Below, piece by piece: positions 46,744 through 56,985 of a stretch of 64,000 nucleotides of DNA. Source of the stretch: Trichococcus alkaliphilus (GTDB taxonomy: Bacteria > Bacillota > Bacilli > Lactobacillales > Aerococcaceae); assembly GCF_003008695.1 (NCBI RefSeq), contig NZ_PXZT01000009.1:1-64000 (forward strand), given 5' to 3'. The stretch's first letter is position 1; each line of letters opens with the position of its first letter. The translations under genes were made by a program, and so were the position numbers. The notes under the pieces are model-generated. The model worked only from the letters and a program-made list of their open reading frames with translations, did not search any database and had not been told where the DNA came from.

Positions 46744-47409
46744 ATGTTGAAAGCAGTATTGTTCGATTTGGACGGCGTCATCACCGACACCGCCAAATTC
46801 CATTTTTTGGCCTGGCGTGAGCTCGGAGCGGACTTGGGGATCACCGTCGACGAAGCCTTCAATGAAGAACTGAAGGGCGTCAGCCGGATGGATTCGCTGG
46901 AGCGCATCCTCGCATACGGCGGCTTGGCTGACAAATATTCTTTGGCTGAAAAAGAAGCCTTCTGCACAAAGAAAAATGACCATTATCTGGAATTGATCCA
47001 GGAAATGACACCGGCCGACATCCTGCCAGGGATCCTGCCGCTTTTGGAAGAACTGCGCGAAGCGGGTCTGAAGACAATCATCACCTCAGCCAGCAAGAAT
47101 GCACCCGGCATCCTGGCGTTGCTGCAGGTGAAGGACTACTTCGACGGCATCGTCGACCCGGCCTCAGTTGCTGCCGGCAAACCGGCTCCGGACATCTTCT
47201 TAGCCGGCGCGGAGTTGGCAGGGGCAAAACCGGCTGAGTGTATCGGTGTGGAAGATGCCGCTTCAGGCGTGGATGCCATCAAAGCCGCCAAAATCACCGC
47301 GGTCGCAATCGGTGATGCAGCCGTGCTGGGGCATGCCGACCGCGTGTTGGCGGACACGAGCGAATTGTCGCTTGCCGCCTTGCGCGATACCTGGGAGAAG
47401 GCGATTTAA
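46744..47409 (+). CDS. pgmB: beta-phosphoglucomutase
   Basis: A 221-residue HAD-superfamily enzyme that converts beta-glucose 1-phosphate, the phosphorylase product, to glucose 6-phosphate. The motif DLDGVITDT has nucleophile Asp8 and acid/base Asp10 as in Lactococcus lactis beta-PGM; TSASKN (about 115) and GVEDAASGVDAIKAA (about 168) are the other HAD motifs. The length is exactly that of the family. ATG 46744 with AAAGGAGAG upstream is preferred to the ATG at 46717, which overlaps the phosphorylase stop. It is followed by the epimerase gene after 1 base. Confidence 0.95.
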   Translation: MLKAVLFDLDGVITDTAKFHFLAWRELGADLGITVDEAFNEELKGVSRMDSLERILAYGGLADKYSLAEKEAFCTKKNDHYLELIQEMTPADILPGILPLLEELREAGLKTIITSASKNAPGILALLQVKDYFDGIVDPASVAAGKPAPDIFLAGAELAGAKPAECIGVEDAASGVDAIKAAKITAVAIGDAAVLGHADRVLADTSELSLAALRDTWEKAI

Positions 47410-47410
47410 A

Positions 47411-48430
47411 ATGGGAAGCATAACGATCCGCGAATGGGGCAACATCGGAACGGAAAAAGTCATGTGCATCACCTTGAGCCAGCCGAACGGGATGTCCGTC
47501 AGCTGCATCAACTACGGCGCCCGGCTGATCCGTTTGCTGGTTCCGGACCGGGAAGGCCAGAGTGAAAATGTTGTCCTGGGCTTGGCTGATGCCGAAGCCT
47601 ACGGAAACGACCGCGCTTCCTTCGGCGCCACCGTCGGACCGGTTGCCGGCCGGATCGCCGGCGGCAAGTGGGGAACGGTGCAGCTCGAGCAGAATGCCGG
47701 CGAACACCATATCCATGGCGGCAATCGCGGCTGGGGCCAACAGTTCTGGGACTTCACGACTGAAGAGACTAAAGAAGCGATTACCGTCACTTTTTCGTTG
47801 GAATCAACACCGGAAACAGTTGGTTATCCTGGCCGTCTGCAGGCGAAAGTCAGCTATTCCCTCGATAAGGAAGGCTGCCTGACGATCACGATGGAAGGCA
47901 TCAGCCGGGACACTGAAGAAACGCTGTTCAATCCGACCAGCCATATCTATTTCAACCTGAGTGGCGACGCCAAGCACCCGATAACCGACCATGTTTTGCA
48001 GCTGTCCTGCGAGGAAGTGCTGGAGCTGGATGCCGATAAGCTTCCGACCGGGACGAAACAGGCGGTAACAGGAACAGCTTTTGATTTCCGCGAAGCGACT
48101 GTACTCGGCGAAACCATTCGCAAACGTCCGCAAGGATTTGATGATGTTTTCCTGGTGCAGCTGGGCCGACAGCCGCAGCTGATCCTCAGCGATGAGGAGA
48201 GCGGCCGACAACTGGAACTCTCCAGCAACCGCAGCAGCATCGTGCTTTTTTCGACGACGGACATGAACGAACCGTACCTTGTGAACGGCCGCCCGATGCG
48301 GAGCCATTTGGGCTTGGCGATCGAAGCGCAGGAAGTGCCGGATGCCATCCACCATCAAGGTTGGAACAATATCGTCCTGGCGCCAAATACTTTGGCGGCA
48401 AGGGTTCAAAATTACACTTTTAAATGGTAA
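47411..48430 (+). CDS. galM: aldose 1-epimerase (mutarotase)
   Basis: A 339-residue mutarotase that interconverts alpha- and beta-glucose. Motifs: INYGARLIRL (about 35), GPVAGRIAGG (about 75), the catalytic His region HHIHGGNRGWG (about 97), SHIYFNLSG (about 176) and the catalytic Glu in AIEAQEVPDAIHH (about 305). In the phosphorylase pathway it balances glucose anomers for glucokinase. It begins 1 base after pgmB, with GGGAGAAGG inside the end of pgmB as ribosome site, so it is translationally coupled. Confidence 0.92.
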   Translation: MGSITIREWGNIGTEKVMCITLSQPNGMSVSCINYGARLIRLLVPDREGQSENVVLGLADAEAYGNDRASFGATVGPVAGRIAGGKWGTVQLEQNAGEHHIHGGNRGWGQQFWDFTTEETKEAITVTFSLESTPETVGYPGRLQAKVSYSLDKEGCLTITMEGISRDTEETLFNPTSHIYFNLSGDAKHPITDHVLQLSCEEVLELDADKLPTGTKQAVTGTAFDFREATVLGETIRKRPQGFDDVFLVQLGRQPQLILSDEESGRQLELSSNRSSIVLFSTTDMNEPYLVNGRPMRSHLGLAIEAQEVPDAIHHQGWNNIVLAPNTLAARVQNYTFKW

Positions 48431-48467
48431 TCTAAAGATACAAAAATGAACTCTGAGGAAAATGCCT

Positions 48468-49484
48468 ATGACAGTTACAATAAAAGATGTCGCCAGAGAA
48501 GCAGGTGTCGCGACTTCAACCGTTTCACGCACGTTGAAGGACAGTCCGCTGATCAGCGAAAACACAAAAGTGAAAGTGCGCCAAGCGATGCAGAAACTGG
48601 GCTACACGCCCAACTTCGCTGCCCAGAACCTGGCCAACAAGTCCACGCAGACGATCGGCGTGATTCTGCCGGTAGCGACGATGGGGAACCCTGCGCAGAA
48701 CCCACTCTTCCTGGAGATGATCCAGGAAATCGGCGTCGTCTGCAACGAACAGAAATACATGATTTCCTTGGCTACCGGTAAAACGATGGCGGAACTGAAG
48801 GACAGCGTGCGCCTGATGCACCAACGCAAACTGGTCGATGGCTTCATCCTGTTGTATTCGGAGGCGAAGGACCCGATCCGCAAGTTCCTGCATGATGAAA
48901 AGATTCCCTACGCTTTGCTGGGGAAACCCGATGTCTACGAGAACGAAACAATCTATATCGATAACGACAACCGCCTGTCCGGCAAAACGGCGACGGACTG
49001 CCTGATCCGCCATGGGCACCAAAGGATCGGCTTCGTCGGTCTGACGCCTTCGCAAATGGTCGACAAGGAACGCTACAAGGGCTATTCCGATGCCTTGCGC
49101 GACGCCGATCTGACCGTCCATCCGTCACTCTACTTCGAAACGCCGGATGACTTCATGGCTTTCCAAGAGTTCCTCGAAGAAACCAAGCCGACCGGACTTG
49201 TCGTCGGCGATGACCGCCTTGCTTTGAGGGTCCTGCAGTATCTGCAGCTGGACAAGTACAAAGTTCCGGACGACATCTCCTTGGTCAGCTTCAACAATTC
49301 CGTCTTTGCGACATTGTCCCATCCATTCCTGACGACCATCGACATCCATGTCCAGGAACTGGCCAGACAAGCCGCCGCCCTCCTGATCCGCCAACTCAAC
49401 GAACCGAGCGCCTTGCTGCCGAAAATGATCGTGCCGCATGAAGTGATCGAGCGGGAGACGGTTATGAGGGTGCGGGAGGAATAA
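48468..49484 (+). CDS. malR: LacI-family transcriptional regulator of maltose genes
   Basis: A 338-residue LacI/GalR regulator. The N-terminal helix-turn-helix reads TIKDVAREAGVATSTVSRTL (about 4-23), followed by the hinge and a periplasmic-binding-like effector domain (QTIGVILPVATM, IGFVGLTPSQM, GLVVGDDRLALRVL). ATG 48468 lies 8 bases after GAGGAA; the ATG at 48462 is too close to it. It ends the phosphorylase operon. The palindromic CG-centred operators in the malT, phosphorylase, malE and GH13 promoters fit a LacI protein, and this is the only one in the window. The ligand is presumably maltose or a derivative. Confidence 0.9.
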   Translation: MTVTIKDVAREAGVATSTVSRTLKDSPLISENTKVKVRQAMQKLGYTPNFAAQNLANKSTQTIGVILPVATMGNPAQNPLFLEMIQEIGVVCNEQKYMISLATGKTMAELKDSVRLMHQRKLVDGFILLYSEAKDPIRKFLHDEKIPYALLGKPDVYENETIYIDNDNRLSGKTATDCLIRHGHQRIGFVGLTPSQMVDKERYKGYSDALRDADLTVHPSLYFETPDDFMAFQEFLEETKPTGLVVGDDRLALRVLQYLQLDKYKVPDDISLVSFNNSVFATLSHPFLTTIDIHVQELARQAAALLIRQLNEPSALLPKMIVPHEVIERETVMRVREE

Positions 49485-49514
49485 TTCCTTAATAGATAAA
49501 TTCTTATACCAGCA

Positions 49515-49557
49515 AGCTCTTAGCTTCCGATATCCGATCGGCGACTAGGGGCTTTTT
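49515..49557 (+). terminator. rho-independent terminator after malR
   Basis: A 9-bp stem with wobbles (49515-49523 with 49545-49553) followed by TTTTT. Confidence 0.7.
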
Positions 49558-49850
49558 GATGTCGTTCATTATTGAGTATCACGGTTAAAGCCATCTCGTC
49601 GGGAAATCTGATCATTTCGGAAGCTGAATTCCCGGTGAGGTGGCTCCATAAACGGGAATTCAGCCCGTTCGTGAAGATGGGGGTTTCGGGATAAGTTTGT
49701 ACTGTGCATGCTGAGGTTGCTCCTTGGATTTTTTTATGCATTAGAACACCTCATTTTACGCTTTAGTAAATAGCCGCGGTAAAATCATGGGAAAACTAAG
49801 TGAAAAAATTTTTTTGAAGGGAAATTGAGGGCTCTTTTATGGTATAAGGA
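49558..49850. other. junction region between host chromosome and the BREX island
   Basis: No gene was recognised. It holds a 12-bp inverted repeat GCTGAATTCCCG...CGGGAATTCAGC (about 49622-49663). Past about 49740 the sequence turns AT-rich, which marks the left edge of the defence island. Confidence 0.5.
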
Positions 49851-49851
49851 A

Positions 49852-49860
49852 TGCTATAAT
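49852..49860 (+). promoter_or_regulatory. extended -10 promoter of the BREX operon
   Basis: TGCTATAAT is a perfect extended -10 box, 75 bases before the first BREX gene. No good -35 box is visible at 16-18 bases, which is common for extended -10 promoters. Confidence 0.6.
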
Positions 49861-49934
49861 TAAGTTAGTCTACCTAAATTCTAATAGCATTTAGAATGTG
49901 AAAAAGGTGTAGCTGAAGGTTAGAATGCTAAATA

Positions 49935-50426
49935 ATGCCAGATAAATTAACGTTGAAAAATAGGTGGTCGATTCTATTGAATTATCAATACCTCAATCAG
50001 TTGGATAGAGAAGTGCCGTATTTAAAAAATAAATATCATAAACTGCTGTATCTTTACGAGTACAAAAAAGGTGACACATTAAAATACTATAGTGAAGCAA
50101 ATAAAGTCCCTTATATTAATGTGAACCTGTATCTTTCTGAAAATTTGGCTGACGTGAAACCTAATCGACGTCCGTATAAAGTGGTAGATCTTATGAATTT
50201 ACTTGGTGATACAGAGGATGACATCCTCTGTTTAGATTATTTTGAAATTCTTTTTGAACCTTCACTCATGCTGCAGGCTTTCGATATTTTTAAAAATCTT
50301 AGCAAAAGAAAAGTAGTGTTGGTTGCGTGGCGAGATGAAATAAAGGATGGATACTTGATACATGCTAAACCTGGGCATCCAGAATATACAAAAGAATTGA
50401 TTGCTGATACGACTATTATTTATTAA
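49935..50426 (+). CDS. brxF: BREX type 3 protein BrxF, P-loop degenerate
   Basis: A 163-residue protein in the position and with the C-terminal pattern of BrxF, the small P-loop protein of type 3 BREX: KYHKLLYLYEY, VPYINVNLYLSENLAD, LDYFEILFEPSLMLQ and HAKPGHPEYTKEL. The usual Walker A GxxGxGK[ST] should follow KLLYL but reads YEYKKGDTLKYYSE, so nucleotide binding is doubtful. The ATG at 49935 is the only possible start, since a stop lies two codons upstream; the ribosome site (AAGG, 14 bases away) is weak. It is the first gene of the BREX operon; brxC follows 15 bases later. Confidence 0.75.
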   Translation: MPDKLTLKNRWSILLNYQYLNQLDREVPYLKNKYHKLLYLYEYKKGDTLKYYSEANKVPYINVNLYLSENLADVKPNRRPYKVVDLMNLLGDTEDDILCLDYFEILFEPSLMLQAFDIFKNLSKRKVVLVAWRDEIKDGYLIHAKPGHPEYTKELIADTTIIY

Positions 50427-50441
50427 TGAGGGGGAACAGTT

Positions 50442-53400
50442 TTGGTCAAATATAGAGATTTAGTTCAATTCGAACCAATTGAATCAGTGATTCAATTGAA
50501 GGATGCAAACGACTTAGAAAGAGCGTTCCATTTACTGGATACTTATGTCATTTCGGACAGAATGGCTGAGCAATTAAATCATATGATTATCAACCAGCTT
50601 CAATTTGAAAGAGCCACTGATAATAAGGGGTTATTGATTGTAGGTAATTATGGGACAGGTAAGTCTCATTTAATGAGTGTTATTTCCACAATTGCTGAGC
50701 GGGAAGGGGCTAGTGAGCATATTCAAAATGCTGTAGTAGCTGAAACGGCAAAAGATATTGAAGGAAGATTCAAAGTTATACGTTTGGAAATTGGAAGCGT
50801 CGGTACTTCATTACGAGATATTCTTTGCTCCTCAATCGAAGATGGATTAGCAGATATGGATGTGGATTTTACATTTCCTGATTTTGACAAAATAACAAAT
50901 AATAAAGACTCGCTAGAAGAAATGATGGGTTTATTTAATGAGAAGTATCCAAATCATGGATTGTTAATTGTAGTGGATGAGCTTTTAGATTATTTGCGTG
51001 GCCGTAAAGAACAAGAATTAACGCTCGATTTAGGGTTTTTACGTGAAATTGGAGAAATCAGTAATAATACAAGATTCCGGTTTATTGCAGGTATTCAAGA
51101 GATGCTTTTTGACAATCCAAGATTTAGTTACGTAGCGGAACCGTTGCGCCGCGTAAAGGAGAGGTTCGAACAAGTTCGCATCATTCGTGAAGATATTGCG
51201 TATGTCGTTTCGGAACGACTATTGAAAAAAACGGATGAACAAAAAGCACTGATTCGAGAACACTTATCAAGTTATAAGAGTTTGTATAATCGCTTAAACG
51301 AAGACATGGAAAAATTTGTAAATTTATATCCGATCCACCCTAGCTATTTAGCAGCCTTTGAAAAAGTGAACAACATCGAAAAGCGTGTGGCCTTAAAAAC
51401 AATCAGTATTGAAATGAATCAAATCATTGATGAAGATGTCCCGGAGTATGAAACAGGCATCATTTCGTATGATAGCTATTGGCGTTTCATTGAAGAAGAT
51501 CCTTCCTATAAGGCAATACCTGAAGTAGCCGAGGTATTGGAAAAAGTCAAGATTGTAAAAGACCGTGTTCAAAATGCCTATGCGAAACGTCTTTATAAAC
51601 CAATGGCATTACGAATTGTTAATGCATTAGCCTTAAATAGGCTCTCTACCGCTGATATCTATGATCCAGTTGGGTTAACTGCAGAGGAATTACGAGATGA
51701 CTTGTTTCTTAGTATTCCTGGAGACAATGAAATGCTGATTGAAATAGAGGATCCATCTGATTTTTTAAAAGGCACCATAGATGTTGCTACGAAAGAGATT
51801 CAAAAAACTGTCAGTTTTCAATATTTATCAACGAATGAATCGAATGGTCAATATTATTTGGATCTAAAGAAAGACATTGATGTGGATAGCCTCATTACAC
51901 AAAGAGCGGAAATGATCGAAGAAGATAAGCTCGATCGCTATTATTTTGAGCTATTAAAAAGAGCGATTACCCTGGATGATAATACCTATGTCACAGGATA
52001 TAAAATCTGGAGATATGATCTGCCTTGGGATGCGCACCATGTGAAACGACAAGGCTACCTTTTTCTAGGTGCTCCAAATGAACGATCAACGGCTCAGCCC
52101 GAGCGTGATTTTTATATCTACATGCTTCGCCCATACTTAAAAGCAAACTTTAAAGATGAACAAAAGCCAGATGAAATATTTTTCGAGTTAAACCATTCAG
52201 ATGACCGCTTTGAGCAAATTTTGAAACGGTATGCTGCCGCAGACGATTTAAAAATAGATGCAACGCCAGCGATGAAAAACCTTTACCAACGTAAAATAGA
52301 CAGTTACTTTAAAGAGTTAACGAAATGGCTGAATGATAATTTTGTCACTACGTTTAACATTACATACAGAGGGAAAAAAGGATCCGTTTTAGATTTCGGG
52401 ATGTTTATACCTGGGGATGCAACAATTCAAGAAATCATTAATGTTGTAGCAGAAGGACTACTTACCGATTGGTTCGCTCAAAAATACCCTGACTATCCTA
52501 TTTTTAGCGAAATTAAAGATGGTTATTTATCAAAATCAAATTTGGAAACATATGTAAGGTATGCTCTTCAATACGTAACAGGAACTGAGACAAAAATGGG
52601 ACAGGCAATACTTAATGGCCTTGTTTTATTGGATCATTCGAATAAAGTCACGACAAAAAAATCAGGTTATGCAACGTGGGTTAAAGCCTTGATAGAAGCT
52701 AAAGGACAAGGACAAGTATTAAATTATAACGAACTGATTGAAACAATCTATATTCGTGGTGTGGAAGACTTGCAATACACGAAAGAGTTTCGACTGGAAC
52801 CTGAATTACTTGTCGTTGTATTGGCTGCAATGATAAGTGCGGGTGACTTAGAGGTAATAATTGATGCTAAGACTTATAATGCGACCAACTTGAACGAATA
52901 CATTCAATTGCCTATATCGAAACTTACACACTTTAGTCATGTAAAAAAACCGACAGACCTTCCTTATCAGGAATTAAGTTCGGTATTACGATTATTCGAC
53001 GTCTCATTGCCAAATTATGAAGAAGATGCCTTATCGCGAGCAATTATGATTTTGACAACAACTGTAAATGATAAAATAGATGACACATTAAAGACTATTC
53101 AAATCATAAAAACTGGGTTTCCTATGTGGGAAGGTACATTGTTATCTCCTCAAGAAATTCAAGAAAATGTCCAAAATTTAGAGGAATTCAAAGAGTTTTG
53201 TGAAACTATCAAACGATATAATACACCTGCAAAAATGCATAATTTTAAATACGATATTGCAACTATCGAAAAACAAGGTGTTGCACTAAACAGGTTGAAA
53301 GAGTTTACAACTCTCAAAAAAATCATTGAAGAATGTATGCAGGTTGTTAATTATATTCAATTGGCACAACCTACAATGGGATTACAGACACAATGGGCCC

Positions 53401-54146
53401 AACAAGCAACAGAAGCACTTGATGAATTAGCGCATGCATTAAAGAGCCAACAGAATCACATGCCAATGCTGCAAAGATTACTTGATTTAAAGCAAGAATA
53501 TATTCACACCTATATCGAACAGCATGATAAATCACGTTTAAATGCGACTGAAAATAATTTAAAGAAAAAACTCCTCTCGTCAAATGAACTAAATGTTTTA
53601 AAACAGTTAGCAAATCATATTTCGATTTTACCTGCTGAACAAATTCAAAATTGGGAGAAGTCATTACAATCTTTAAAGGAGTGTTATTCTGTAACAGCTG
53701 AGTCTTTGCAACATACCCCATTATGCAATAACTGCAGATATCGCATGAATGAAGTATCAACCAATGAAAAAGTAATGCTAAGAAATCTGAAGGAACAATT
53801 ACCCGTAATTTATGAACGTTGGATGGATACAATGTTGACGAGTTTACATGATCCCTCCGTAAAGGAAAACATTGAACTACTACAAGCCAATCAAAAAGAA
53901 CTAGTTGAACAATTTATGCAGACCGGGCAATTACCATTGCCTCTAGATATTCGCTTCGTTCAAGCGATTAACGATCTATTAAAAGGATTCAATAAAATTG
54001 AGATTACGCTTGATGATTTAGAAAAAATGATGGCCAATGGAAGCCCGCTGACAATAGAAGAATTACGTAAACGATTTGACGAATTAATTAGTCACGCTGT
54101 GGGTAATAACGCCACAAATCAAGTCCGCATCACATTGAAAAAATAA
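50442..54146 (+). CDS. brxC: BREX ATPase BrxC/PglY-like (DUF6079 type)
   Basis: A 1,234-residue AAA-type ATPase, the large conserved ATPase of BREX systems. The Walker A VGNYGTGKS is at about 67-75 and the Walker B IVVDELLDYL at about 177-186. The long C-terminal part has predicted helical and coiled stretches and a CxxC-like CNNCRYR near 1,095. It starts at a TTG (50442) with GAGGGGG 7 bases upstream. It is needed for both methylation and phage exclusion in characterised BREX systems; the molecular role is not fully known. AT-rich codon use matches the rest of the island. Confidence 0.88.
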   Translation: MVKYRDLVQFEPIESVIQLKDANDLERAFHLLDTYVISDRMAEQLNHMIINQLQFERATDNKGLLIVGNYGTGKSHLMSVISTIAEREGASEHIQNAVVAETAKDIEGRFKVIRLEIGSVGTSLRDILCSSIEDGLADMDVDFTFPDFDKITNNKDSLEEMMGLFNEKYPNHGLLIVVDELLDYLRGRKEQELTLDLGFLREIGEISNNTRFRFIAGIQEMLFDNPRFSYVAEPLRRVKERFEQVRIIREDIAYVVSERLLKKTDEQKALIREHLSSYKSLYNRLNEDMEKFVNLYPIHPSYLAAFEKVNNIEKRVALKTISIEMNQIIDEDVPEYETGIISYDSYWRFIEEDPSYKAIPEVAEVLEKVKIVKDRVQNAYAKRLYKPMALRIVNALALNRLSTADIYDPVGLTAEELRDDLFLSIPGDNEMLIEIEDPSDFLKGTIDVATKEIQKTVSFQYLSTNESNGQYYLDLKKDIDVDSLITQRAEMIEEDKLDRYYFELLKRAITLDDNTYVTGYKIWRYDLPWDAHHVKRQGYLFLGAPNERSTAQPERDFYIYMLRPYLKANFKDEQKPDEIFFELNHSDDRFEQILKRYAAADDLKIDATPAMKNLYQRKIDSYFKELTKWLNDNFVTTFNITYRGKKGSVLDFGMFIPGDATIQEIINVVAEGLLTDWFAQKYPDYPIFSEIKDGYLSKSNLETYVRYALQYVTGTETKMGQAILNGLVLLDHSNKVTTKKSGYATWVKALIEAKGQGQVLNYNELIETIYIRGVEDLQYTKEFRLEPELLVVVLAAMISAGDLEVIIDAKTYNATNLNEYIQLPISKLTHFSHVKKPTDLPYQELSSVLRLFDVSLPNYEEDALSRAIMILTTTVNDKIDDTLKTIQIIKTGFPMWEGTLLSPQEIQENVQNLEEFKEFCETIKRYNTPAKMHNFKYDIATIEKQGVALNRLKEFTTLKKIIEECMQVVNYIQLAQPTMGLQTQWAQQATEALDELAHALKSQQNHMPMLQRLLDLKQEYIHTYIEQHDKSRLNATENNLKKKLLSSNELNVLKQLANHISILPAEQIQNWEKSLQSLKECYSVTAESLQHTPLCNNCRYRMNEVSTNEKVMLRNLKEQLPVIYERWMDTMLTSLHDPSVKENIELLQANQKELVEQFMQTGQLPLPLDIRFVQAINDLLKGFNKIEITLDDLEKMMANGSPLTIEELRKRFDELISHAVGNNATNQVRITLKK

Positions 54147-54161
54147 AAGGAGCAATTCTAA

Positions 54162-56966
54162 ATGACAAACAATTCGGAACAGCTCTCATTAATAAATGAA
54201 CAGCCAAAAGCAGACAATACAACTGTTGTCTGCCTAGGCATGACGTTTGAAAATGAAGAGGCAAGAAGAGAATACTTCAGCGAAGAATTACGAAAAAAAC
54301 TACCAGAGTTAAAAAAAATTGACGGTTATCCTATAGGAGAAGATGAGGATATTATCGCATTGTCTGATCCTCCATATTATACAGCTTGCCCAAACCCCTG
54401 GATTAACGAATTTATCGAAAAGTGGGAAAAAGAAAAAATAGGGAGATATGATAAAAATTTAGGAGAAGAGTACCATAGGGGGCCATTTTCGGCAGATGTA
54501 AGTGAGGGAAAGAGTGACAAAATTTATAATGTTCACAGCTACCATACAAAGGTTCCGCACAAAGCTGTAATGAGATATATTCTTCATTACACTAATCCTG
54601 GTGATATTGTAATGGATGGATTCTCAGGTACAGGTATGACGGGAGTGGCTGCAAGATACTGTTCAGACAAAAGTGAAGTGGAAAAGCTAGGATATTTAGT
54701 GGATTCAACAGGGAATATTATTGATGAAGATGGTGAAATTTTTTCCCGAATTGGTGTTCGTAATACTATTTTATCTGATTTATCACCTACTGCTACGTTA
54801 ATCTCACATAGTTATAATACTGAGTTAAAGAATGACGATTTCGAAAAAGAAGCTAAAAAAATAATGCAAGAACTTGAGGAAGAATATTCTTGGATGTTCG
54901 AAACCACAGATGATAATCATAAAAAATTCCCAATAAATTATATGGTGTGGAGTGATAATTTTGTATGTCCGTATTGTCAAAAAGAATTAATTTTTTGGGA
55001 TATTTCTGTTGATGTAGAAGAGAAGAACATGTTGAAAGAATATCATTGTACCCACTGTAACGCTCAAGTGAACAAGCGAGAATTAGAAATTGTATTCACG
55101 CATCAATATGATTCCGCACTTGATAAAGTAGTTAAAGTTGCTAAACAAACTCCGGTATTAATTAACTACACAGATGGTAAAAATAAAATAAATAAAGTTC
55201 CTGATAAATTTGATTATGAATTACAAGGGAAAATTGAAAATATAAAAATCAACGGATTTGTACCAATCAGTGAAATACCTCAAGGGGATAAGACTGAAGA
55301 GCCAAGAAAACGCGGCATAAAATTTATACATCAATTTTATACAAAAAGAAATCTAATAATAATGTCTAGCTTTTGTGAAAAAATAAAACATTCAAAGTAT
55401 AAGAATTTATTCCTTAATATTATGAGAAGTAGTTGTTCTTATTCTAATAGAATGGTAAAAGTTAACATACCTCGGCTATTGGATAAAGGGGGAATCTTCT
55501 CGTTTGGATTCGTAAGTGGTACTTTTTATATACCTAGTTTAAATGGAGATAGATCAATGTTAGATGCGCTTAAAAGTAAAATGAAAAACGTGATTTCAAC
55601 AATTGATGACTATAAAGGAGAACACGTGATTTCAAATCAGAGTACAAGTTCTTTATCTAACATAAAGCCTGAATCTATAGACTATATATTTATTGATCCC
55701 CCTTTTGGGGCAAATTTAATGTATTCTGAACTTAATTTCTTGTCAGATTCTTGGCTAGGGGTTTATACAAATAATTATAGCGAAGCTATTATTAATAAAA
55801 CACAGAATAAGAATCTTCTTTCTTATCAAAATTTAATGCTAGAATGTTTTAAAGAACTTCATCGAATATTAAAACCAAATCGCTGGATAACGATTGAATT
55901 TAGTAATTCAAAAGCAAGTGTATGGAATGCCATACGAGAAGCATTAGAGAAATCAGGTTTTGTTATTGCCAATGTATCTTCTTTAGATAAAAAGCAGGGT
56001 TCTTTTAATGCGATAACTTCTACAACAGCGGTTAAACAAGATTTAGTGATTTCAGCATATAAACCAACAAAAAATTTAAAGAATGCTTTTGAAGATCCAA
56101 AAAACATAAGTGAATTGCCTTGGATTTTCGTACAAAATCATATTTCAAATCTAGCGCTACCTATTGTGAATAAAAATCAAATTACGATTTCTATCGAACG
56201 TACACCTCGTATCCTTTTTGACCGAATGATTGCATATCATGTACAAAATGGTTTGCCTGTCCCGATTTCATCAGCAGAATTCCAGCTGGGTGTAACACAA
56301 AGATTCCCTATGCGTGATGGGATGGCCTTTTTGGAATCTCAAATAGCTGAATATGATAAGAAACGTATCCTTGTAAAGGATTTTTCTCAAATCAGTTTAT
56401 TTGTATCAGATGAGAACAGCGCGATTGAGTGGATTCGTCAGCAATTGATGAAAAAACCTCAGACGCGTCAAGACTTACATTCTCAGTTTATGAAGGAAAT
56501 ACAGCACATTGCGAAGCATGAGCAATTACCTGAATTAGATGATTTACTCGTACAAAATTTTCTTCGCTATGAAGGTGATACAGCTGTACCCGACCAAATT
56601 GCAGGTTATTTACGTCGTAATTATCATGAATATCGTGGACTTGACAATGATAATGATAAGCTAAAAGTAAGGGCTATGAATTGTTGGTATGTTCCTGATC
56701 CGAATAAGCAAGCTGATTTAGAAAAATTAAGGGAGAAAACTCTTTTACGTGAATTTGAAAGCTATGTAGAAGAACTTGGGACAAATAAAAAGAAATTAAG
56801 TCATTTCCGTACGGAAGCCGTACGTGCAGGATTCAAAAAAGCGTGGACTGAGAAAGATTATAACAAGATTGTAACTGTAGGTGACCGTTTACCCGAAACG
56901 GTTATACAAGAGGATGACAAGTTATTGATGTATTATGATAATGCACAAATCCGTATAGATATGTAA
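54162..56966 (+). CDS. pglX: BREX type 3 adenine-specific DNA methyltransferase PglX
   Basis: A 934-residue DNA methyltransferase of the DUF1156/PglXI type, which marks host DNA at a non-palindromic site so that BREX spares it. Motifs: SDPPYYTACPNPW (about 69), the SAM-binding DGFSGTGMTG (about 151) and a second DPPFGANLMYSELN (about 512). Between them are two CxxC pairs, CPYC (about 269) and CTHC (about 296), that look like a zinc ribbon. AAAAGGAG precedes the ATG. It follows brxC by 15 bases. The target motif cannot be predicted by eye. Confidence 0.88.
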   Translation: MTNNSEQLSLINEQPKADNTTVVCLGMTFENEEARREYFSEELRKKLPELKKIDGYPIGEDEDIIALSDPPYYTACPNPWINEFIEKWEKEKIGRYDKNLGEEYHRGPFSADVSEGKSDKIYNVHSYHTKVPHKAVMRYILHYTNPGDIVMDGFSGTGMTGVAARYCSDKSEVEKLGYLVDSTGNIIDEDGEIFSRIGVRNTILSDLSPTATLISHSYNTELKNDDFEKEAKKIMQELEEEYSWMFETTDDNHKKFPINYMVWSDNFVCPYCQKELIFWDISVDVEEKNMLKEYHCTHCNAQVNKRELEIVFTHQYDSALDKVVKVAKQTPVLINYTDGKNKINKVPDKFDYELQGKIENIKINGFVPISEIPQGDKTEEPRKRGIKFIHQFYTKRNLIIMSSFCEKIKHSKYKNLFLNIMRSSCSYSNRMVKVNIPRLLDKGGIFSFGFVSGTFYIPSLNGDRSMLDALKSKMKNVISTIDDYKGEHVISNQSTSSLSNIKPESIDYIFIDPPFGANLMYSELNFLSDSWLGVYTNNYSEAIINKTQNKNLLSYQNLMLECFKELHRILKPNRWITIEFSNSKASVWNAIREALEKSGFVIANVSSLDKKQGSFNAITSTTAVKQDLVISAYKPTKNLKNAFEDPKNISELPWIFVQNHISNLALPIVNKNQITISIERTPRILFDRMIAYHVQNGLPVPISSAEFQLGVTQRFPMRDGMAFLESQIAEYDKKRILVKDFSQISLFVSDENSAIEWIRQQLMKKPQTRQDLHSQFMKEIQHIAKHEQLPELDDLLVQNFLRYEGDTAVPDQIAGYLRRNYHEYRGLDNDNDKLKVRAMNCWYVPDPNKQADLEKLREKTLLREFESYVEELGTNKKKLSHFRTEAVRAGFKKAWTEKDYNKIVTVGDRLPETVIQEDDKLLMYYDNAQIRIDM

Positions 56967-56985
56967 TAGAAAGAAGGTGATTTGA

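Noticed and set aside
49520-49741. 73-codon open frame on the minus strand
   Set aside because: It is made up of the malR terminator and a hairpin; no ribosome site or family pattern was found.
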